Assembly: GCA_038025085.1 (NCBI GenBank)
Contig: CM076146.1
Span: forward strand, 25,242,501-25,306,500
Reading direction: 5' to 3'
DNA from: Tetragonia tetragonoides
Taxonomy: Eukaryota; Streptophyta; Magnoliopsida; Caryophyllales; Aizoaceae
DNA length: 64,000 bases
Positions 47,004 to 58,095 of the stretch are shown here, in pieces. The first letter of the stretch is position 1, and every line of letters starts with the position of its first letter. Both the position numbers and the translations under genes were made by a program. The notes below the pieces were generated by a model. That model worked only from the letters and a program-made list of their open reading frames with translations. It searched no databases and had not been told where the DNA came from.

Positions 47004-49756
47004 ATGAATTCTGAAAAGGATACAATGGAGGCGAATAGGACATAGGAAAATTCTTCCAATGATTCTTCCAGTGAAGGGGAAGATTTGGACGAGAGTACTG
47101 TTAAGACACTTGACAATTACTTTGATGAGGCCACATGGACAGCCCTTGGTAAAGAACTAAAGGATTTTGATACGGATGACATGCGGAAGTTAACTTTCGG
47201 ATCAGAAGAACTATCTTATGAGTTCTACAGAATTTATGGTAAGGTCAAAAGGTTTGGTATTAGGAGAAAGGGGGGAAGGAAGAGTAGGGAGGATGGTCAT
47301 ATCACATCAAGAACGTTGCTATGCAATCGAGAAGGTTTGCGTAGTAAAAAGCACCTCTCAAGGCCTGCTGGGGGACGCAAACTGAAGCGACTTACCAGAT
47401 GCGATTGCCCAGCTGAGATACGGTTCAAATACATTAAGGAAACTGGAAAATGGATTGTGGTGAAGTTCAACGCGGAGCACAACCATGCACTTCTTGAACC
47501 ACAACATGTGCCATATGATAGGTTTGTGCAAATAATTATGTTTGTTACTTTATATATATAAGTTTACTTTATTTGCTATGTCTCATTTATATATTTAACA
47601 AGCCAAATTTCTTCATGACGGTAGGTCCCATAGACAAATTTCGGAAGCTGACAGGATATGTATTTCCCACTTGCGCCAATCGGGTGTCCCTACTGCTACC
47701 ATTATGCGAAGTGTTGTTTACAAAGTTGGGTCACATAAAGGCGTAGGATATTTGAAAGAAGATGTTGATAATCTTGTCAAGAAAATAGACAAGGAACCAG
47801 TTGTAGATGGGGATGCTGAAACTGTGATGGCATATCTTTCAGGCAAGTCTCAACAATATCCATCATATTTCATCGCTCATTCACGTGACACGGAAAACAG
47901 GTTAGGCAAGTTGTTTTGGTGCGATGGGATATCACGGATTGACTATAAGACATTTGGGCATGTTCTTGCTTTCGATACGACTTACAAATGCAATGCCTGC
48001 AGCAAACCCTTTGTCATGCTTGTTGGTGTCAATCATCATAGAATGATTGTTCCATTTGGCTGCGCTGGTGTCGAATGAGAAAGAAGAGACTTTTGTTTGG
48101 GTATTGGAAAAATTGAAAGAGGCAGGGGATGGGGCAATGTCCGAAACTGTTATAACTGATGGAGATAAGGCAATGGCTAATGCAATTAGGATTGCCCTAC
48201 CCCATGCAAAGCATAGACTATGCTTGTGGCACCTCATGCGGAATGTAAAGGCAAATGGTGGCATTTCATTTGCGACCGGTTTCATGAATTGTGTTGATAA
48301 ATATAGAACAAAGGATTCCTTTGAGGAGGGGTGGGCGGAGCTAGTATCATTTCATGATGTAGGGGAATGTAAATGGGCCACCGAGCTGTACAAAGACAAG
48401 GAAAAATGGGCGAAAGCATTTATGCGTGGTAATTTCTACGCAGGTAATACATTGGACATTGTGTAATTGCATTTATAAATCAATATTTATGTGGATGTTT
48501 CAATAATTGGTTATAGTGTTTTTCACATTTCGCTAAAGTTGCTATTTTGAATTTGTTTGCACTTCCGCAGGTATGAGAAGCACTCAACGATGCGAGTCAT
48601 TTCATAAGCATGTGAAACTCTACGTAAACTCTAGAATCTACCTGTACAAATTTGTTGATTTGTATGATCAAGTGCTGAAGGCCCTTCGATTCAACGAAGG
48701 CAAGCAGGAGTACATCTCCATTCATACCGATCCAGTCATCAAAGAACCACTTTTGGGCGTGAAGAGATTTGCAGTAAAGGTTTACACAAGGAATTCTTAT
48801 GAAATATTGTCAAGAGAGATGGAATATGAGGATAGATACGTTGTCATCGGGAACAAGGATGAGTCACCAAATGGTCCAAAGTACTACCAGTTGGTAAAGT
48901 CTGGCCAGAAGGATCGGGCATACATTGTGATATACCATGAAAGACTTGAGTTAATGCATTGTTGCTGCATGAAACTTGACACAGTGGGATATCCATGCCG
49001 CCACATGTTTGCTGTCATGAAATATGAGCATCTGACAAAAATACCTACGGGTTGTGTAATCAGAAGGTGGACTTTCGGTGCCAAGGAGAACATGGGAACG
49101 TCAAATGGAGATATTACGTCAAATGAAGTTGTTGATGATTTTTTAATGTCAATGGGCACAAAACTAGCACATGAGGGTACAAAGTGCTTACAGGGCTACA
49201 ATAACATGAAATACACTTTTGCAAAATCGTTACTTTTGATAAATGAAATAAATGCCAAGGCAAGACTGACTGAAGCTGAGAAGAAATTGTTTGGAATTGC
49301 CGATCCTTAATTCTTAAGTGGTAGAGGACCGACGAACGACAAAAGAAAACTTTGTAGCAACTGTCAAAAGTCGGGTCATACCTACAAGACATGTCCAGAG
49401 GAGACTGCAGTCGAGGGAATATCAACAAACAAGGTCGTAGAAGGGGAGGGGCAGCAAAATCAACAAACACCTGCAGCAACACCAACCAGTGCAACAAAGG
49501 TGACAAAGCACCATGTGTCACGGTCGATAACTGATCGTCTTATGGGACATATGCCAAACACGTACACTCTAGGAGACACATATAGTGAAGTCGAGGTAAG
49601 ATCATGTTGTTTATAACGTATTTGGACTGGACATTCACAAATTTACGATAATACCTTAACATTTTACAGGTCGATGAAGATGCGTATGGTCCCGTTGTTC
49701 GCGATCTGGAAGATGATCCACATGTTGTTGATTGGGATCCAACCCATGACTGGTAA
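47004..49756 (+). pseudogene. FAR1/MuDR-type transposase, three lesions
   Basis: The frame starts MNSEKDTMEANRT and has a FAR1-type DNA-binding domain (SEELSYEFYRIYGKVKRFGI, with CDCPAEIRF and HNHAL). The MULE transposase core follows with LAFDTTYKCN, VITDGDKAMANAI and RCESFHKH, giving D, D and E. A SWIM zinc finger (HCCCMKLDTVGYPCRH) and a CCHC knuckle (CSNCQKSGHTYKTC) complete it. Introns lie near 47524-47624, 48446-48572 and 49596-49670. Lesions are TAG at 47043-47045, a frameshift near 48063 (a 2-base loss between the residues GCA and LVSNE), and TAA at 49308-49310 between the SWIM finger and the knuckle. The last exon ends DPTHDW at 49756. It would have bound the inverted repeats at 41281 and 50085 and moved the element. 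Confidence 0.88.
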
Positions 49757-50084
49757 ATTTCAGAGGTACTGCTTCACTGATATTGTGGAATGAGATCCCC
49801 CTATTGGAAGACATACACTTTATGTTTTTGGTTCACTAATTTTCAAACTTAGCAGTACGAATGTTAGCAAGTGTGTTTCAATGTTTTGGACAATAATCTT
49901 ATCAGTTGCGCATTTACAATGGATTAACTATAATTATCTTTTCCAGCGTTACACACGATTTTAAGTTGGTCACAATGTATCATAACATTTTCGGTTGTGA
50001 CATTTAAGTACTTTAGTTACGCATAATAGTTTAAATTCTCTTTTATATTCTAAAAATTGTTAAAAGCATTAGGAATAATTATAC
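49757..50084. other. 3' flank of the transposase
   Basis: AT-rich sequence with no gene. Confidence 0.4.
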
Positions 50085-50760
50085 TATTAGTTGGTCATAA
50101 TGTATTTTAAGTTCCTGTTAGGCACAACGCTCTAATCATTAACAAGCTGGACCTATGTCATGGCCCATGACATAGGCGAAGTACTCCCATGTACATTGTC
50201 ATTGCTGGTCGGACAGCCATCCAGCCTAACATACATTCATGTTCAGTCACGATCAACTATATGTTTGGTTGCCTGTTTGGATGAATAGGGTATGTGGATG
50301 AGTCTTGGCAACAAATAGTAATGCCTGCCAATACTGGGTTTGAGTTTGAGATTAATAATGACTGAATTTAACATAATGACTAAGTTCCCTTATTACATAT
50401 TTCTTGTTTCTGCCAATACAGGGTTTGAGTTTGAGATTAATAATGACTGAATTTAACATAAACTATGGTTAATAAATCATACTGAAACCTTAGGCTCCTG
50501 TTAGGCGCAAATGCGCAATGGCCTAATCATTGACATGCTGGACTTATGTCATGGCCCATGACATAGGCGAAGTCCTCCCATGAAAATTGTCGTGGCGGGT
50601 CTGACAGCCAGCCAAACCGAAGTACAACCATAATGAGTGACGACCAACTTTATGGTTGGTTGCAAGTTTTAATAAATCATAATGAAACCTTAGCTCTGTC
50701 AGGCGCAACGGCCTAATCATTGACACACTGGACCTATGTCATGGCCCATGCATGGATCTT
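50085..50760 (-). repeat. Right inverted-repeat array of the Mutator-like unit
   Basis: Reversed relative to 41281-41760, the order CCTGTTAGGCGCAA, then TAATCATTGACATGCTGGAC, then ATGGCCCATGACATAGGCG, then GGCGGGTCTGACAGCC occurs near 50110 (diverged), 50490 (best) and 50695 (truncated). GGGTTTGAGTTTGAGATTAA is also duplicated, at 50337 and 50422. Confidence 0.85.
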
Positions 50761-51002
50761 GCCATTAAAGTGTTTGAGTTTCTGATGCAACGTAACTGAA
50801 TGTAACATAAACCATAATTGATTTTGGTCACAATATTTCAGAATATTTAGACAATATCAATGCAGGTGAGTAAAGGGAAGAGACTTAGCAACAAAAATTT
50901 ATTTATTGAATAAGTCGTAAACATCCTAATCTTTAACCAGAGATGTTAAGATGAAAACAAACTAAATCAACATGAAAATAAAAACTTCTCATCAACACTA
51001 GT

Positions 51003-52211
51003 TCATGCAAAGCGGTAAAGTTGAGGAGTCCTTCCGGCATGGGCGAATAGTGCTTGAGTATGGTATAAATCGTAACTATTTCGTGATCCACAAATATTAT
51101 GGCATATCCTTCTTAAATTTTCATGATCAGTGCCCTCCAATGAATAACAGTAAACATGGTCCTCGCTAGAAAAAACCAATTTCTTATCTATGATCACGAA
51201 ACTAATTTTGTGTGATATTTTTTCCATAATACCCAAATCCTGCACAATACTAAGGTTGGTTAGTTGGCTCCATGACTTGGATGTGCTGATATCGTTTATA
51301 AGCCATATTTTAGTATTAGAAAATGTTGATATGACTAGGCACATAGATTCAAAGCAGCCGTGTCTGCTTCCACTCAATCGCCATCCAAATATGCCCACAC
51401 TTGCATTCCATATATTGCGTCGAGCAGTCTCGGGCAGCTCTATCATGCTCGTAGTTCCTTGGTAGACATCATAAGACATGATGTAGGGCCAAAAATATGG
51501 AGACTCAGGTGTAAAATAATATCCAGAATCGGACACGAAATATAGACAGTTGTCCTCGCAATACACATGGCTTTCAAACGTTATATCTCGCCTACCCATA
51601 TCAATATTTTCTCTTTTTATTACCCAATTTCCTTCTTCATCTAAAGCATGCACGTCCGTGAATGACAGCCAATCCGAGTTAACGGTTTTATTTTCGAAGA
51701 GCAAAATAGTATAATCCATTGGGAACTTCTTTGTCTCCTTAGAACCATTAACATTTCTGCCCATCAAAAGAACGGCATTTACATCCGCGCACCTTATTCC
51801 CATCGTGTTTGGTAGTGCTATAGGGAGCCAAGTTTTGGTCACAGGATTGCAAATAAACATCTCAATGGGCTTGGTGAAGTGAGTGGTCCGGCAAATAAGT
51901 AAGTCGTTCGTAGTCCCCAAAATGCGCCCTTTAACCTTCATCCAATCGATTGACGTTTGTGGAACACCCACCGAGCGAGCGTGCCCAGGTACGCCTACCA
52001 GTTCAGTACTTGTGGTTCTGGTGAACAGAAAAGAATCTTCCTCCATGAAGAAAGAAACAACGCTCTTTGACATAGAGTTTATGCACTGTTTCTTGATAAA
52101 TTTACGCTGACGGAGGAAATCTAAACAAGGTTTAGCCACAGTTACTATCTTGTGCAGAGGCTTAGTAGGAAGCCATGAAAGAATTTCATACAATTCTCCA
52201 TCAAATGCCAT
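51003..52211 (-). CDS. Long F-box protein (copy A), intact
   Basis: A single exon of 402 codons starts at the ATG at 52211. Residues 1-45 (GELYEILSWLPTKPLHKI, then KPCLDFL, then FIKKQCINSM) match an F-box, the part that binds Skp1 in SCF ubiquitin ligases. The rest has CNPVTKTWLPIALPN and SGYYFTPESPYFWPYIMSYD, as in F-box-associated substrate domains of plant F-box proteins. Close paralogs lie at 58096-59328 and 60142-61377. A TATA-like TATAAAG lies at 52348-52342. No stop or shift is seen. The target is unknown. Confidence 0.85.
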   Translation of the reverse strand: MAFDGELYEILSWLPTKPLHKIVTVAKPCLDFLRQRKFIKKQCINSMSKSVVSFFMEEDSFLFTRTTSTELVGVPGHARSVGVPQTSIDWMKVKGRILGTTNDLLICRTTHFTKPIEMFICNPVTKTWLPIALPNTMGIRCADVNAVLLMGRNVNGSKETKKFPMDYTILLFENKTVNSDWLSFTDVHALDEEGNWVIKRENIDMGRRDITFESHVYCEDNCLYFVSDSGYYFTPESPYFWPYIMSYDVYQGTTSMIELPETARRNIWNASVGIFGWRLSGSRHGCFESMCLVISTFSNTKIWLINDISTSKSWSQLTNLSIVQDLGIMEKISHKISFVIIDKKLVFSSEDHVYCYSLEGTDHENLRRICHNICGSRNSYDLYHTQALFAHAGRTPQLYRFA

Positions 52212-52274
52212 GACGGGCGAAAGGACGGCGCACTGAAGAAAAATTAAGGGTAGGAATTGGTTGGGGTTATCTTT

Positions 52275-52306
52275 GGGTTTAGGTTTAGGTTTAGGTTTAG
52301 GTTTAG
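52275..52306. repeat. (TTTAGG)n hexamer run
   Basis: GGTTTA is repeated five times just upstream of F-box copy A, in its likely 5' untranslated region. The period is six, not the seven of the plant telomere repeat, so it is telomere-like only in appearance. Confidence 0.8.
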
Positions 52307-52737
52307 AGAGAAATATAGATATGAAGTGTGTTTAAGTAGTACTTTATAGGTTTTATGGGAACGTGATTTGAATTTGAATGAGAATAATTGATGGGCGGTG
52401 TAGCATTAGAAGTATAAATTGTTTCGGGAAAGAGAATAATCACAGTAGAAAAATAAAAAGGATAGTACAACTTAAAGATTTCTTATGACAATTTGGTTTG
52501 GAAACAATGTCAACTTCATTGAATTTTCCTAATATGGAATATGAAAAGTCTGTAAAACATTTATTTTGTTTTGTTTTTGGAAAGGAAAATAAACATTTTT
52601 AAGCAGTTGGGAATATTATTGATCCATTTCCCTATAAAAACAAGCCAGCCCATAAGTCGCTCACGCCCACTATCACATTCCCTTTAAAACCAACCCCCAT
52701 TTGTATCCTGCGCCCACTCTCACATTCCCCCACATGC
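52307..52737. promoter_or_regulatory. Promoter region of F-box copy A and spacer
   Basis: The TATA-like box at 52348-52342 lies about 130 bases before the minus-strand ATG. The rest is AT-rich with no gene. Confidence 0.4.
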
Positions 52738-53134
52738 ATGGCTTCTTCTTCTCGTGGTTCTTCTTCTGGTGGTTCTTCATCTGCACCCCCAAACACACTC
52801 AAACTAAGAACCAATGGTGCAATTGCAAAGTTCCTCGAAAGGCTGATTTAAGGATTTCTGAATCTGTGAGAATTGTGATCTGTTCAAGTGGTTGAATAAT
52901 TCGCATGTATTATCATACCCACTTGAAGCATTTAGAGGCAACGAAACAATAATCAATGAAGGTGAAGGGAATAATTGGAAGGCAGATGTTCAAGGCGTGA
53001 TGAATAGCTTTGTGGAATTGAAGCAGAGTGTTGAAGAGTTGAAGAGAAAAGTTGAGGACTTCGTTTAGTACGGGATGAAAATAATTGGCTTCTTCTTTTT
53101 CATTAATTTTGTGGTAATTGCACTAAAGGGATGA
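52738..53134 (+). pseudogene. GRF-type zinc-finger protein remnant
   Basis: The ATG at 52738 gives a Ser/Gly-rich start (MASSSRGSSSGGSSSAPP). In the next frame WCNCKVPRKADLRISESV resembles the start of a GRF zinc finger. In a third frame LFKWLNNSHVL matches the FFKW end of such fingers, followed by a coiled coil (VELKQSVEELKRKVEDFV). After a TAG at 53066-53068 the frame holds a hydrophobic segment (IIGFFFFINFVVIAL) and ends at 53134. This order of finger, coiled coil and C-terminal membrane segment is common in small plant GRF proteins. Two shifts and one stop mean it is broken. Confidence 0.55.
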
Positions 53135-53597
53135 AATTGCATAATGCAAGTTGATGGAATTGGAATTTTGTGCTTATTGGAATTGGAATAGCTTTATCAT
53201 GCTTATTTGATGTTTGGTTTACTGGTATGTATTAATTTTTTAGTATTTGTGAATTAGTGGTTTGTTAGGGTTTGAAGTGAAAAGCAACATTATAATGTAA
53301 AAGAAATTAGTTCTAGCTATCATATTAATAGTTATAACTGAAAATGTTGCATTATTAATAATTATAAAACAACTAAATCAGATTTCATAAATAGCTACAA
53401 AAAACCACAAGTTTAGTTCGGGTTTAATAACAACATAAGAAATACAGTACATATAGACTACCACACTTTAAACCATCTAAAATCAACTTGACTACTTAAA
53501 CAATGCGTAAGAAACACACAAATAATTCATATCCTGCGATAGAGTTGCTTCACATTAGAGACTTCTTTCCTCCGCAACAATTCAGACTTCACCAATG
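53135..53597. other. Spacer
   Basis: AT-rich sequence with no gene. It includes the 3' end of the minus-strand gene that stops at 53598. Confidence 0.4.
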
Positions 53598-54772
53598 TCA
53601 GTTATTGATTGCCCCCTACAATTGAACAATAGAAATTGTTTTAAATTAAAACACAACGTTCCTGACTGGATTAGAAAGAATAAATAAATTAAAGCGTAAT
53701 TTATAACCTGAATATCCCCATGAAAACTTTGCCTATCATCATGCTCCCTGGAATGTATTTCAATTCTGCGCGAATACCAGAGAATTACAATACCCCCAGT
53801 TAAACCGACAGGTTCGACAAGAAAGTACCTATCGAAGCGGCATATACTCAGAACATCCAAAGTGTTCTTCCCACTGACCCTTGTTTCGAGGAGGATGAAA
53901 ACATCAGGGTGGTAGGTGGAGATGATGCGATCAAGATTGGTTTTAAAAGATATTCTGGTAATCCCCCTGCAGTTCCACACCACAATATTTGTGGACTTAG
54001 GAATTCTAGGGCATTCTTTCCATTTGTTAGGCTTCAGTCCCTCCCCCTCTACCACTACGCATTGAAATTCGTGGTCATACAGGTATTTCTCTGGCCATTC
54101 CATCTCAACCGCTGCTGTTCTACCCCTACCCGTGGCATTCTTTTTCCAAGTGGCAAAAAGCCTTAGTTGCTTGGCAAGTCCGCCTGTCTGAATCACCTTC
54201 AACCCATTAGTATTACTCCCCATCAGAATGCCAATGGGTTGATAAGTGTTCAATATCAGAGGATCAACGACCACTTGAGGGATAACTGAAGCCGGATCGA
54301 GGATGTCTACCACACCATCAGGAGTAAGGGTTAAACAATCCATACTATCATCTTGTTCCATCTTCCAGGCATAGTATGCCACACTGCTGATAGGATAGTC
54401 ATGCCTCTCAAGATCTGAGAGGTGAGGGATATACGCTGGAATGCGATGACCATTATGCAAATATTGCAGTCTGACCAAAGGTTCAGGAACATCCTCTAGG
54501 TGTGTGATTAACCTCCTTAAAATGGAGTTGCTAACAGGTTCTCTCTTGCCTAGATTGTCTTCTATGAAAAACACAATCTTGTTCACATTAAGGTCGGGTT
54601 TGGCAAGAGGGGGGGCAGGCTGAGTGCAAGTAATGATGATAGGGTTCTTTTGTTCATATGCTTCCTTCATGTACATTACAGAATTTGTAGGTGGAAATCC
54701 TATGCTAAGAGCCTCATGAGGCTGTAATTCGTAATCAACGCGAGGGCAAAAACTGGCATTAGACGAGGCCAT
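53598..54772 (-). CDS. Chimeric protein: unknown N-terminus fused to a LINE-type endonuclease start
   Basis: The ATG at 54772 opens MASSNASFCPRVDYEL. Exon 1 runs to 53708 (355 codons), a GT-AG intron to 53616 follows, and exon 2 adds five codons to TGA at 53600-53598. The first 270 residues have no domain I recognise; they are Pro-rich with VKLR-free, well-folded-looking segments such as LRRLITHLEDVPEPLVRLQY. The last 85 residues (NIVVWNCRGITRISF, HPDVFILLETRVSG, GLTGGIVILWYSRRIEI) are the N-terminal part of a LINE-type AP endonuclease. The catalytic GDFN and SDH blocks are absent, so it should not cut DNA. The frame is fully open. It may be a host gene with a captured LINE piece, or the 5' part of an unusual LINE. 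Confidence 0.65.
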
Positions 54773-55644
54773 GGAGATCAAATGAAAGATAGGAAAAGAA
54801 ATAGAAAACAGTTTATAGTTATAGAGGGGGTGGGAAGTTAGAGTAGATGCAAATGAAAGATAGAAAAAGAAAGAGAAAACAGATGATTTTGAATGGGTGG
54901 ATAACTATAATTCCAGATCCAAATATATAGAGGGGGTGAGAAGTTAGATTATTCTGCAACTTGGGAAGTTAATAGCAATTATAGGCCGTGCGCCAATTAA
55001 ATTGATACCACGTGGAATTAGCGGTTAATTAATGCCACGTGTCAGCATTGTGTTTGTAAATTATGTTATTACTAATCCGCCGTAGTAGGTATATAAGGAG
55101 ATTAAATGTGGGACTAGCGTCAGATAATAAATGTGCTAGCCGTAAGTTAGACAATTATAGCTTTATGTCATAACGGAAATGACTAAACTTTCCCTGTCAT
55201 GACTATTGATTATTCAGTCTTGTGATTTTCAATTAAGTCAATCCTCATTGGTCATAACTTTTGGCCAATCCTTATTGGGCATAACCCTTGATCAATCCTC
55301 GTTGGTCATAACTTTTGACCAACCTTCATTGGTCATAACTTTTTTCATGGAAACCCACGGTTAGATCAATCTATATTTAGAAATAAGGGTTACATTTTAT
55401 TTTTTTTTATCTCTTTGGATATCAAGTTTTAAAAAAGGGTTACATTTTGGAATCTGAATATTATAACATAAAGTTTGTTGATTCTCCCCTTTAGCACTTT
55501 AGCAATTGTTACTAATGATCCAGTCGTGTCAGTGATTTTGTAGGTGATCCAAGATCCAACCGTAGCATAGATTATTGCAAATCAAAATATTATCACCTAA
55601 GAAAAGAGACGTTACAATTTGGAGACCAACTTAAAAATGTTAAA
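54773..55644. other. Spacer with short tandem repeats
   Basis: At 55240-55345 the phrase CAATCCTCATTGGTCATAAC recurs four times with variants, at a period of about 31 bases. GAAAGATAGAAAAAGAAA-like repeats lie near 54780-54880, upstream of the chimeric gene. No gene is seen. Confidence 0.55.
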
Positions 55645-55971
55645 CTACTCATGCCACCACCCTTTTTCACCCCAATATGGGGTACAATCTGCGGGTCTCT
55701 GCCCAACAAAACCTCTCGTTAGACCCAGATAAAGCCCATTGTGCTCTAAAATGTCTTTAGCAATAAAATCATCCCATTTACGACAATAATTCTTGTACGA
55801 TCACCAAAAAAATCTAAATACTTCTGCATCCCGGGAGAGATGATTGCAATGCTTGGAAGTAAGAGCAAATTGCTGCTTGGTGACATAGTCCAGCTTTGGG
55901 ATAATATGGAATCGCAGTATGTCGTCCATATCAGGCCTGTCAAGATATGCATCAGGGTCTTGCACCCTCAT
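55645..55971 (-). pseudogene. Short F-box-like protein (copy 2), one in-frame stop
   Basis: The ATG at 55971 leads to DMDDILRFHIIPKLDY and TKQQFALTSKHCNHLSRDA. TGA at 55803-55801 interrupts it, then the same frame continues KWDDFIAKDILEHNGLYLGL to TAG at 55647-55645. Copy 4 has the same tail motif (ARDILDHNDLFFHL), so the frame after the stop is genuine. About 108 codons in all. Confidence 0.55.
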
Positions 55972-57248
55972 TTTCTTTGCTCGACAATCGATCCTAAATC
56001 AAAACAAATAATGGATCTATTTAATTAAGGAAATCATATAACTATTATTAACAAGCCATCTATGAATCATAACATGTACTATAATACTGTAACCAAATCA
56101 ATATGGGCACAGCTCATAAGTCATACCTGTGTTGTTCAAAATGAAGGCACAACTCTAAGTCTCTAAGCGGTTTGAGGCTTTTAGTGAATTCCCGATAATT
56201 GATTACAATTTGATATATGGGACGTATTTATAGATGGGGATGGAATCAAATAAATACCAGAGCTAGGTTTAGAAGCATATGCAAAATATTCCTTTTTATT
56301 TTATTTAGGAAGCAAAATATTGATTATTCTTTCGACCAGAATTATTGCAGTCCAAAAATAACGTGCTAGTAGAACATTAATTGTTTAATAGTAAATATGA
56401 TAAATAAGATATGGTGTGAATGCCTTTCAGAAAATAAAAAGATATCGATTGAATGATTTAATATTCTGTCTTCTAAAAATCAAATATAGGATTCAACCAA
56501 AAAAACAAGGTTTTAAGGTTCTGATGTAGTATTGGATTCAAAAAGGAAAGGATTATTATTTCATTTGCATAACTGTATGTGGCTCCATTTTTTATTTTAT
56601 TTTTTTTGGTGAAAATGTTGTTCCATATTTTAAGGGACGTGTGTGAGAGGGGGACGTTGATTAGAGGTGGAGGGATGTAGCAGTTATGAAATAAAGGGAA
56701 AATAAATATCTGGATACACAAATGAATTATTCCTTTCATATAAGCAACAAATAAAACAGAATTTTGCGATTTTTTTGGGGTCAACAGTCAGAAACAAATA
56801 ACTAAACAGTTACGGCATATTTAAAATTTAAAAAGTTGCAACTAAATAAATAATAAGACGTAGTCTTAATTAGAAGTTTAAAAGTTTCAAACTCGCAACA
56901 TTATGCATATCATTGTGATATTTAAGGAAGGCAATACTTTCTGCCTGATTAAATATACGACCTCCCAAAATAAACAGATATGTTACTTGATAGGGATTCA
57001 AGCAATATTTAAGAATTAAAATTAAAGAAATAATAAATGCTATATATATACGCAAGTTCTTAGGTCAAACAATAATAAGTTACAAAAGGACTTATTATTC
57101 CTCTCTATAATAATTTTATAACAAGCATTCAATCTTATAACTCATTTCCACCACCCCCAAGCTCAGGTATCATTGGTCTTTCATAAATCTTTTGCTTCTA
57201 TTGTAACAATTTTTGTTATCTGATTTAATAGATCCATTGTTGTTCAGA
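55972..57248. other. Spacer between two divergent short F-box-like genes
   Basis: AT-rich with no supported frame. Minus-strand frames at 56473-56784 and 56870-57055 are low-complexity and lack features. The sequence TCAG at 57245-57248 just before the ATG of copy 3 may be a splice acceptor. Confidence 0.4.
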
Positions 57249-57627
57249 TGGAAAAGCCAGCCAAGAAGATGAGGCTCAATGTGGAAGATATCTAGACAGA
57301 TATCCGGGCATTGATGATGTACTTCATTACCATATCTTCCCCAAACTTAACTATGCCAGTAAGAGGAATGTCTTGTTCACTTGCAAGCACTGGTTCTTTC
57401 TTGTCAAAGACGGCGAAGCATTTGAACGCTCAAAAAGAGTTCCTAGCTTTTATCACAAGAAAAGATGGAGGAACTTCTTGATTAAGGACATCATAGAGCA
57501 CAACTCTCGTATATTTTTTTACGAAGTTTGGTTATGTGGGCCAAAAACCACCACAAACGGAGCTGCCTTATTGGATTCAGGGAAACACAAAATGTGTGAA
57601 AATAGTAAAAAGAAAAGTAGAGAATAG
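57249..57627 (+). pseudogene. Short F-box-like protein (copy 3), frameshifted
   Basis: The ATG at 57249 gives MEKPAKKMRLNVED and soon hits TAG at 57294-57296. The conserved part is in another frame: YLDRYPGIDDVLHYHIFPKL, then SKRNVLFTCKHWFFLVKDGE, then KRWRNFLIKDIIEHNSRIFF, ending at 57627. The shift lies near 57285. It lies about 470 bases before the long F-box copy B on the same strand. Confidence 0.6.
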
Positions 57628-58095
57628 TTAAATAGTTAACAAATTTTGATCTTAAAATGATTTCTACTATTCTTAATGTCGCAGTATTTTTACAATTAGG
57701 GATTGACTCAAATCTTTTGGATTTCTTTTGGGTTCATAATTTATGTTTTAAATTACTATAGTACACAATGATATGCATATGTTTCGCAAATGACTAGGCA
57801 TAATAAGTTAACTTGTTCCCATTTTTGGTCATCAATGCATACAGTTACTACGTTGGTATTCCAAACAATACCAAATAATTTTAAACCATTTTCTTCTCTT
57901 TTTCTTTTTTACAAACAATACAGTTACCTGGTGTTACCACAAAACTAAATAATTTGCATGGCTTCGCCTCATCCCTTGTTTATCAAAACAATGAAAATAA
58001 CTGAATCATCGCAACGTCCCCCGCATCTTTAATTTCGTTGCTCTATATAATAACTTTCTCATCCACTAGGAAAAACAAACCAACATCATTTATCC
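57628..58095 (+). promoter_or_regulatory. Upstream region of F-box copy B
   Basis: CTCTATATAATAAC with TATATAA at 58044-58050 lies about 45 bases before the ATG at 58096, a good TATA position for a short leader. The rest is AT-rich. Confidence 0.55.

Larger units (their letters stand above)
41281..50760. mobile_element. Mutator-like element carrying a transposase and a Ulp1-like gene
   Basis: Long inverted repeats at 41281-41760 and 50085-50760 enclose two divergent genes: a minus-strand Ulp1-like gene (41880-45502) and a plus-strand FAR1-type transposase (47004-49756). The exact ends and the expected 9-11-base target duplication could not be fixed by eye, so the outer limits are approximate. 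Plant Mutator-like elements that carry Ulp1-like genes are known (Kaonashi elements), and this unit fits that group. The plus-strand Ulp1-like gene at 38586-41077 lies outside the left repeat. Confidence 0.7.

Noticed and set aside
52275..52306. Interstitial telomere repeat
   Set aside because: The period is six (TTTAGG), not the plant seven (TTTAGGG), and there are only five units.
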